Source: Anaeroplasmataceae bacterium (lineage in GTDB: Bacteria > Bacillota_I > Bacilli_A > Acholeplasmatales > Anaeroplasmataceae). From it: a stretch of 10,813 bases of DNA. Numbering within the stretch: the stretch's first letter is position 1; the number at the start of each line of letters is the position of its first letter. A program made the translations under genes and the position numbers. The notes below the pieces were generated by a model. It saw only the letters and a program-made list of their open reading frames with translations. It was not told the origin of the DNA and searched no databases. Positions 5,516-10,813 of this stretch are shown here, piece after piece. Location: contig JAHHSW010000017.1 in the NCBI GenBank assembly GCA_020024985.1, positions 1 to 10,813 of the forward strand, read 5' to 3'.

Positions 5516-7564
5516 CTAAAGACCTAAACTTCTTAATATGATAGGCTCAAATAAATTAAAGCCAATAACACTACCAACCACTAATGAGGTTAGAATAGCT
5601 AATAATATAAGAGATTTAATATTGAACTCTATTAGATATCTTTTAATTAGCCTATTATCTATATTCTTGTTTTTAAGATTAAATATATCATTATATAGAT
5701 AATGCTTTTCCATAAATAAATATAAAAGGCTTGATGCTACTATTAATACTACCATTACATAAATCATTACATTATTTAATATTCTACCATTAATTAGCTT
5801 TAAGGCTGCCTCATCATATAGCTTAATGTTATCCATCATTATTTTGTATCCTAGATTATGAATTTTTAAATAATCATCATAGCTAAGGCTATTTACATTA
5901 ATGGCCTCAGCCTCATAATAATCTAAATAGCTTTTATAAAAATCCTCTAAGGCCTCATCATTATATAGGCAATAGGTATTTAAATTAGTATAGCCTACTA
6001 TCTTATAAACTCTTCTTAAGATCCTACTATTACCAGTAAAGCCATAGATACCATCATTTAAATATACATCGCCCTTATTACCACAATTTATATATAATAT
6101 ATATTCTTTCCCTATATTATAAATATTACTCTTATCATAGGGTATTAATATCTCATTCTCATTTTCTGGCATCCTTCCATCTAAAAGTAGAGATTCCTCC
6201 GCTTTATGAAGCTCTACTAGGCTCATATTATCTATAAATGCCCCACCCTTTAGCTTCTTATTGGCATTAGCTAATATTTTATCAAAGGTTATTTGATTCA
6301 TATACATTGTATAATAGAAATAATTAGCTCTAAAGCTATTAGGCTTAGCCTGTAGCCCAAGCCTAGTCATCTCTAGCTCTAAATCCTTATCAAAGCCTGT
6401 ATCGATAACATCTACTATATTTGCTCTAAAGCCATTTAATTTTAAGTACATTTCATCATTATTTACAATAAAGATATCCTTAAGCTCCTTTGTAGCTAAT
6501 AACGACTCATATAAATAATCAGTAATGACTATATCATTTTCATTTAAGGGCTTACCATTATAGGTGCTTGTAGTAAATACCCTTTCTACCTTAAATAGAT
6601 TATCATAGAAGGCAGGGGTATCAATATCCGCTAAATCAATAATTGGCATTCTTGTTTTATTTGTAGTGTACATTTTTATATCACTATCAAGCTTTAATTC
6701 AAGGTTATCATGCCTATAGCCCTCAAGCCTTGAATTATATCCATCTGTTACTACATAGGGTATAGTATTACTCATCCTCATAGCCTGATATTCTATACGC
6801 TCCGGCTTATAGTTTAATAAGGTAATAAAATAAGCAAGAACTGTAGCTAATGCTACTAGAATAAATAAAAATATATACCTTGGCTTAAATTCTAAGGCCT
6901 TCTTAAGCATTTTAAAATTAAGGCTACTATCCTTTAAGCTAAAGCCAGCTCTTTCAAATTTATTCTCATTTTCTACTATAGCTAGCTTCTTATCCTTGAT
7001 TTTAATTAAATAATCATATTTGATTCTAAAGCCTTCCTTATGAGATGTAATGATTATAATTTTATCCTTAGATAGCCTTTCAATAGCGTCCATTACTATA
7101 TCAGTTGATTTCTTATCTAGGTGAGAAAATATTTCATCAATTAAAATTACATTATTTCCCTCTAATATACCACTAACAAAGGCTAATCTGGTTTTTTCAC
7201 CATCTGATAGGCTTCTTGGCATACTATTTTTAACATGCTCTAGCTTAAACTCCTTAAGTAGGCTATCTATATATTCCATATCATTTGAAAATAGAGCTAG
7301 GTATTCAGATACCCTTAATCTATTTAAAACTAAAAGCTTATAGTCTATGTAGCTTATTTTAGTAAAATCATTAGAAACACCATCTACATTAATTTCTATA
7401 TTAGATTTAATAATACCCTTAATAAGCTTAAAAAGGGTGGACTTACCTGTACCATTTCTGCTGTCTAAAAAATATAGACCATTATTTATAAGCTTAATCT
7501 CAGCATTTTCATATAAATATCTTTTATTATCATATGAAAATGTTAAGCCCTTAATTTCTAGCAT
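5516..7564 (-). CDS. MacB/FtsX-like ABC transporter, fused ATPase-permease (second of pair)
   Basis: This 682-residue half-transporter has an N-terminal ATPase (about 1-200) and a type VII permease part. The Walker A is SRNGTGKST (35-43), with Ser for the first Gly; the signature is LSDGE (119-123); Walker B is VILIDE (139-144) with a D-loop HLD; the switch His is H175 in TSHKEG. No Q-loop Gln is evident near ISYIDYK (70-76). One helix (about 229-250) leads to an extracytoplasmic domain (about 255-595) that holds GRMPENENEILIP (463-475), a hallmark of MacB/FtsX ectodomains. Two further helices follow (about 599-617 and 650-670), one fewer than the usual family topology. ATG 7564 is used: a TTG at 7573 would abut AAAAAGGGG with no spacing. 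It follows the lipoprotein gene by 29 bases and is the last gene of the operon. It probably pairs with the 8556-10697 product; the substrate is unknown. Confidence 0.85.
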   Translation of the reverse strand: MLEIKGLTFSYDNKRYLYENAEIKLINNGLYFLDSRNGTGKSTLFKLIKGIIKSNIEINVDGVSNDFTKISYIDYKLLVLNRLRVSEYLALFSNDMEYIDSLLKEFKLEHVKNSMPRSLSDGEKTRLAFVSGILEGNNVILIDEIFSHLDKKSTDIVMDAIERLSKDKIIIITSHKEGFRIKYDYLIKIKDKKLAIVENENKFERAGFSLKDSSLNFKMLKKALEFKPRYIFLFILVALATVLAYFITLLNYKPERIEYQAMRMSNTIPYVVTDGYNSRLEGYRHDNLELKLDSDIKMYTTNKTRMPIIDLADIDTPAFYDNLFKVERVFTTSTYNGKPLNENDIVITDYLYESLLATKELKDIFIVNNDEMYLKLNGFRANIVDVIDTGFDKDLELEMTRLGLQAKPNSFRANYFYYTMYMNQITFDKILANANKKLKGGAFIDNMSLVELHKAEESLLLDGRMPENENEILIPYDKSNIYNIGKEYILYINCGNKGDVYLNDGIYGFTGNSRILRRVYKIVGYTNLNTYCLYNDEALEDFYKSYLDYYEAEAINVNSLSYDDYLKIHNLGYKIMMDNIKLYDEAALKLINGRILNNVMIYVMVVLIVASSLLYLFMEKHYLYNDIFNLKNKNIDNRLIKRYLIEFNIKSLILLAILTSLVVGSVIGFNLFEPIILRSLGL

Positions 7565-7573
7565 AGGTACCAA

Positions 7574-7582
7574 CCCCTTTTT
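7574..7582 (-). promoter_or_regulatory. Ribosome binding site deciding the start of the second ABC gene
   Basis: AAAAAGGGG on the minus strand ends 9 bases before ATG 7564 and immediately next to TTG 7573, so only the ATG has workable spacing. The resulting N-terminus, MLEIKGLTFSY, matches the start of the paralogue (MLEIKNISKSY). Confidence 0.7.
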
Positions 7583-7593
7583 AAATTAATATT

Positions 7594-8544
7594 TTAGATC
7601 CAACATAAATTATAAAAATAATTAACGGCAAGACCGCGATCTTTTGTAGGTGTAGTTATATAAGCAATTCCTACAACAGTATCTGAGATTTTTAATGTAA
7701 GCTTCGTCTTATAATCAGTTATTTTTTCTCCCTTAATGTAAACCTTTCCTGATAAATTTTCAGAAGGATAAAAAATAGCAGTAAAATGGAAGGTATATTT
7801 ATGTCCCTCATGAGTGCCCTCAGGTGACATGCCATCATTGACATAATAATCCTCTATTATACGAGGATTAATAAGCTTTCCATCGACCTCTGAATCATAA
7901 CCAACTATAAGTGGAAAAGGATTAAGAGCACCTACCATTTGATATGTATACCTATAGAAAAAATGCTCATCGTTTTTATTTCTAAAATCACCATTTAGAT
8001 AATTTTCTAAATCATATTCATAATAAAATTTCTTTTGGTTTAGTGGCTCCTTTATAATTTCAGTTTGATCATCAGGAATATACTTGTTTTCATCTATTGG
8101 GTCACTTCCTTTATAGACATAAAAGGAATTTGTAATAGCCATATAGCCAGGGGCTCTAATTATGATTTTTGGCTGACCCTCCTTAAGGAAGGTTAGCTTA
8201 TTTTTACCCTCAAGCTTTACTAAATCAGTACTTATGACCTCAATTTCATAATCACTAATGTCTTCCTTTGCTTCTATGTCATAGGGATTTATATAAACTG
8301 TTTCACCTGGAGCTATTTTACCAACAATATTAATCGCCATTTTCTTTATTTCAGGATAAATCGTAGGATCAATATTTTCTGTTGGCTCAATATTTTCTGT
8401 TGGCTCAATATTTTCTGTTGGCTCAATATTAGTGATATCATCATCTTCACTTGTTGCTGTAGTAGTGCTGTTATTTTCATTAGTACAGGATGCTATAGTA
8501 AATATTCCTGTAGCTAGCATTATTAGTAATAAAAATTTTTTCAT
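7594..8544 (-). CDS. Surface lipoprotein with NIEPTE tandem repeats and Ig-like segment
   Basis: This 316-residue protein starts with a lipoprotein signal (KK, a hydrophobic stretch, lipobox IASC), predicting processing and lipidation at C20. A Ser/Thr/Asp-rich linker follows, then three and a half copies of a six-residue NIEPTE repeat (about 39-62). Residues about 68-146 form a beta-rich segment like a bacterial Ig-like (Big_2-type) domain, with LEGKNKLTFLKEGQPKIII and GYMAITNSFYVYK. The rest (about 165-316) is rich in Tyr, Phe and Asn and is not recognised. GAGGTGA lies 6 bases before the ATG and overlaps the stop codon of the upstream ABC gene. The position between two ATPase-permease genes suggests it works with that transporter, as an extracytoplasmic partner, a substrate-binding or sensing protein, or a cargo. 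This role is inferred from position only. Confidence 0.8.
   Translation of the reverse strand: MKKFLLLIMLATGIFTIASCTNENNSTTTATSEDDDITNIEPTENIEPTENIEPTENIDPTIYPEIKKMAINIVGKIAPGETVYINPYDIEAKEDISDYEIEVISTDLVKLEGKNKLTFLKEGQPKIIIRAPGYMAITNSFYVYKGSDPIDENKYIPDDQTEIIKEPLNQKKFYYEYDLENYLNGDFRNKNDEHFFYRYTYQMVGALNPFPLIVGYDSEVDGKLINPRIIEDYYVNDGMSPEGTHEGHKYTFHFTAIFYPSENLSGKVYIKGEKITDYKTKLTLKISDTVVGIAYITTPTKDRGLAVNYFYNLCWI
8370..8430. repeat. 18-bp tandem repeat inside the lipoprotein gene
   Basis: Three identical copies of CAATATTTTCTGTTGGCT (8370-8387, 8388-8405, 8406-8423) are followed by 7 bases of a fourth, and preceded by a degenerate unit. Each unit is 18 bases, so gain or loss changes the protein by six residues without a frameshift. 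It encodes the proline/glutamate spacer between the lipid anchor and the Ig-like segment. Confidence 0.95.
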
Positions 8545-8555
8545 AATATATCACC

Positions 8556-10697
8556 TCATAATGGAAGAATATTAAAGATGACTGCTAGCATTGGATAAAT
8601 CGAACAAGCAACAACAGCTCCGATTATAATGAATATTGCAAATATAATAAGTCGCATCAAATAGCTAGCCTCTAAAACCATAGAGCCTGTATAGCCCTTA
8701 TTCATTAGTGCCCTATAATGGGCTCTTTCATTCTTAAATGTAAATAATAAATATAATAAGATGATTGAAGCAATTAATGCAGAGGCTGTAATAATTCCGT
8801 TTTTAAAGGTATTATCTACAAAGCTCTTATTGCTTACTAGCTCTAAATATTTTTCCATATACATAAAGCTATTTCCATCCACTAATAGCTCCTCATAATT
8901 ATTATCTAGCATATGAATATCACTAGGCTTTAAATCATATCCATCTATAGAATCGAGCTTAGCCTCAGTGTATATTTTATTTATATCATCATAATTTAAA
9001 TAAACAGCTGGATATGGTAGCATCTGAGTTGTTAGGAATGGCTTAAATTTCATATGCTTAAATTCAATACCAGCAATACAAAAATCAAAGTAGCTAGGTT
9101 CAGGATTATTTGAAAGTGCAAAATATTGTCCTAGGGTTAAGCCTAAGTATTTTTTAGCAAAGCCCATGCTACAATAAAATTCATTATTATTAATATTCCA
9201 TGCCTCATCCCTACAAATGCCATAATTAACAACAATATCATTGTGCTTAAATGCTAAAATATTAATTGTATCTCCTAGTCTATCCTCCTCTAGATTATCA
9301 TTATTTAAAATAAGGTCATCTAGCAGAGCCTTTGGTAAGCCTCTAAAATTATCTATAAAGTACATTAATGTAGTTTGATTCATTAGTGCTAATGAATAAT
9401 ACTTATTAAGCCTTTCTTTAAATAAATTCATCTGATCAATATATTTTAACTCATCAAGCTCCTTATCCGCAGTAGGAATATAGTCCTTATAATCAGTTTT
9501 ATAGCTTCTTATAGTTAAGCCTAAACCCTTATTATCACCACTATAAGAGCTTGCAATTTGATCCTCACTATAGTCCTTTGGGTTAAGAGGAGCAATCCCC
9601 TCCATTCTTTCAACAGCAAAGGTTAAATCAAAGCCATAATCTGGGATATATACCTCTCCATCATTTATTTTGATTTTTTCCCCATTAACATATAAATACT
9701 CTGTTTCAACTAATCTTTTAGGAACATAACACTTAAAAAACGCTAGGACCTCACCTACCTCTACACCATCAACAAAATGTGGAACCATCTTTCTTTCACC
9801 AATCTCTAGCATTGGATTTTTTTCCTCGTCGTCAAAATAATTAGGTATTACCCTAGTTCCATTCTTTTCCTCACTAGCACTATAATAAATACCTGTATCA
9901 TATTTATCAACAACGCTCCTTACCTGGCTCAGCTTAGTTGTATTAAACAATAGTACTGATGCGGTAAAAAGACAGATTAGTGCCATCATTACTACATTAA
10001 AGCCAAGTGATAGTAGACCATTACGTCTAAATAGAGCCTTAAAATAATCCCTAAAATTAATTTTATGATTAACACCTGGTAATACCTTAACATCCTCTAG
10101 CTCATTTTTACATACTACATCTATTTTATTCATTTCAAATTCTAGAATATAGTCAGCCTCATGATAATCCTTAGGGGATGATTCAATAACTAGGCTATCC
10201 TTACTAAGCTTAATTATTTCTTCTGTAAATAAGGGCTTACTTTCCTTATCTACATATTCAAGTGGCTCATCTAAAAGTGTAATTGGAGCTCTTCTTGATA
10301 GTGCTATAATAAGCTCAAGCTTTTGTCTTTCTCCACTTGATAGCTTACCTACTGTAGAATTTAAAATATATTCTAAATCATATTTATTAATATATTCATT
10401 AAAGACATTAAGCTCATCATCATTTAATAAAAGCCTAGCCTTCTCCTTAACCCTTAAATAGTCATAGAGGTGCTCCTCGCTTGCTAGATAATAAATATCA
10501 GTAGGCTTAATACCCTCTGGTAGTACTACCTCTCCTTCATATTTAATATTATTTGAAATTATCTTAAGAAGGGTTGTTTTACCTGATCCATTTTCTCCAT
10601 GTAAAAGCACCATACCCTTATTAGGTAAGGAAATATTAAAATCCTTAATTATACTTCTTTCTCCATAGCTTTTGCTTATGTTCTTAATTTCTAGCAT
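8556..10697 (-). CDS. MacB/FtsX-like ABC transporter, fused ATPase-permease (first of pair)
   Basis: This 713-residue half-transporter has an N-terminal ATPase with canonical Walker A GENGSGKTT (34-42), signature LSSGE (119-123) and Walker B ITLLDEP (139-145). The H-loop is degenerate: VIESSPKD (170-177) has no His where THD/SHK is expected, and no Q-loop Gln is seen in YLASEEHLYDYL. One helix (about 228-250) leads to a large extracytoplasmic domain (about 255-630). A second helix (about 634-653), an FtsX-like cytosolic coupling stretch (YRALMNKGYTGSMVLEASYL, 661-680) and a third helix (about 683-703) complete it, and it ends without an obvious fourth. ATG 10697 has AGGAGG 8 bases upstream; a TTG one codon earlier is possible but less well spaced. 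The TGA stop overlaps the next gene's binding site. Its ectodomain layout parallels the second ABC protein, supporting a diverged pair. The substrate is unknown. Confidence 0.87.
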   Translation of the reverse strand: MLEIKNISKSYGERSIIKDFNISLPNKGMVLLHGENGSGKTTLLKIISNNIKYEGEVVLPEGIKPTDIYYLASEEHLYDYLRVKEKARLLLNDDELNVFNEYINKYDLEYILNSTVGKLSSGERQKLELIIALSRRAPITLLDEPLEYVDKESKPLFTEEIIKLSKDSLVIESSPKDYHEADYILEFEMNKIDVVCKNELEDVKVLPGVNHKINFRDYFKALFRRNGLLSLGFNVVMMALICLFTASVLLFNTTKLSQVRSVVDKYDTGIYYSASEEKNGTRVIPNYFDDEEKNPMLEIGERKMVPHFVDGVEVGEVLAFFKCYVPKRLVETEYLYVNGEKIKINDGEVYIPDYGFDLTFAVERMEGIAPLNPKDYSEDQIASSYSGDNKGLGLTIRSYKTDYKDYIPTADKELDELKYIDQMNLFKERLNKYYSLALMNQTTLMYFIDNFRGLPKALLDDLILNNDNLEEDRLGDTINILAFKHNDIVVNYGICRDEAWNINNNEFYCSMGFAKKYLGLTLGQYFALSNNPEPSYFDFCIAGIEFKHMKFKPFLTTQMLPYPAVYLNYDDINKIYTEAKLDSIDGYDLKPSDIHMLDNNYEELLVDGNSFMYMEKYLELVSNKSFVDNTFKNGIITASALIASIILLYLLFTFKNERAHYRALMNKGYTGSMVLEASYLMRLIIFAIFIIIGAVVACSIYPMLAVIFNILPL

Positions 10698-10705
10698 CAA
10701 AACAC

Positions 10706-10711
10706 CCTCCT
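10706..10711 (-). promoter_or_regulatory. Ribosome binding site of the first ABC gene
   Basis: AGGAGG on the minus strand, 8 bases before ATG 10697 and 5 before TTG 10700. The spacing favours the ATG. Confidence 0.75.
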
Positions 10712-10723
10712 TTTTATCTGATT

Positions 10724-10813
10724 TTAAATATAAACCCTCTGATCAAGAGCATTTAAATTAGTTGTATCTATATTATAATTAATTCCATCTTCTGCAACAG
10801 TATACCTATAGAC
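10724..10813 (-). CDS. 3' end of an unidentified upstream gene (partial)
   Basis: The minus strand is open from the window edge for 29 codons to a TAA at 10724-10726, ending with residues NALDQRVYI. The stop is 26 bases before the start of the first ABC gene, the usual spacing inside this operon, so this is probably the tail of a co-transcribed gene. The fragment is polar, with no membrane helix, and rich in Asn, Tyr and Thr (for example RYTVAEDGINYN), somewhat like the end of a secreted or surface protein. It is too short to identify, and a 29-codon open stretch could arise by chance. Confidence 0.5.
   Translation of the reverse strand, partial: VYRYTVAEDGINYNIDTTNLNALDQRVYI

Noticed and set aside
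8556..8558. UGA read as tryptophan (Mycoplasma-type code)
   Set aside because: TGA ends the first ABC gene exactly at the next gene's ribosome binding site, another in-frame TGA follows a few codons later, and tryptophan is encoded by TGG in the window.
10772..10777. Internal promoter (TATAAT, minus strand) ahead of the first ABC gene
   Set aside because: There is no acceptable -35 at 16-18 bases, and it lies within a probable upstream coding end; in AT-rich DNA this hexamer is expected by chance.
1..10813. CRISPR array, insertion sequence, tRNA or prophage genes
   Set aside because: No spaced direct repeats, transposase motifs, terminal inverted repeats or cloverleaf-like sequences were seen on either strand.

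Overview
The window is AT-rich DNA from a low-GC member of the Firmicutes/Bacillota, most likely an Erysipelotrichia- or Mollicutes-related gut-type lineage; that placement is inferred from base composition, strong AGGAGG-type ribosome binding sites and the alaS-ruvX-DUF1292-trmR gene order known from Bacillus. TAA, TAG and TGA all end genes here and tryptophan is read from TGG, so the standard bacterial code (table 11) applies and not the Mycoplasma code.

Region 1 (1-5006, minus strand) is a housekeeping operon read from right to left: alaS (alanyl-tRNA synthetase), ruvX (YqgF-type Holliday-junction resolvase/rRNA-processing nuclease), a DUF1292 (YrzB) protein with an unusual cysteine-rich tail, a TrmR-like O-methyltransferase for the tRNA wobble uridine, and a DEDDh 3'-5' exonuclease. 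The genes are almost touching or overlapping. A promoter lies at 4973-5006, a perfect palindrome sits next to the alaS ribosome binding site, and a GC-rich hairpin follows the last gene at 1-20. Compared with Bacillus subtilis, reoM (between alaS and ruvX) and mltG (between DUF1292 and trmR) are missing.

Region 2 (about 5007-5494) is a spacer holding the divergent alaS and xre promoters, followed by a plus-strand gene for a 79-residue Cro/C1-type DNA-binding protein. It ends in a hairpin with T-tracts on both strands, which probably also stops transcription arriving from the convergent operon on the right.

Region 3 (5516-10813, minus strand) is an accessory membrane operon: the end of an unidentified upstream gene (cut by the window edge), an ATPase-permease fusion (713 aa), a lipoprotein with NIEPTE tandem repeats and an Ig-like segment (316 aa), and a second ATPase-permease fusion (682 aa). 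The two fusions share the MacB/FtsX-like (type VII ABC) plan of N-terminal ATPase, one helix, large extracytoplasmic domain and C-terminal helices. Each has different departures from the ATPase consensus, and each appears to lack the fourth membrane helix. The simplest reading is a heterodimeric mechanotransmission-type ABC machine working with a surface lipoprotein. Its substrate cannot be told from the sequence. This operon is the least explained part of the window.
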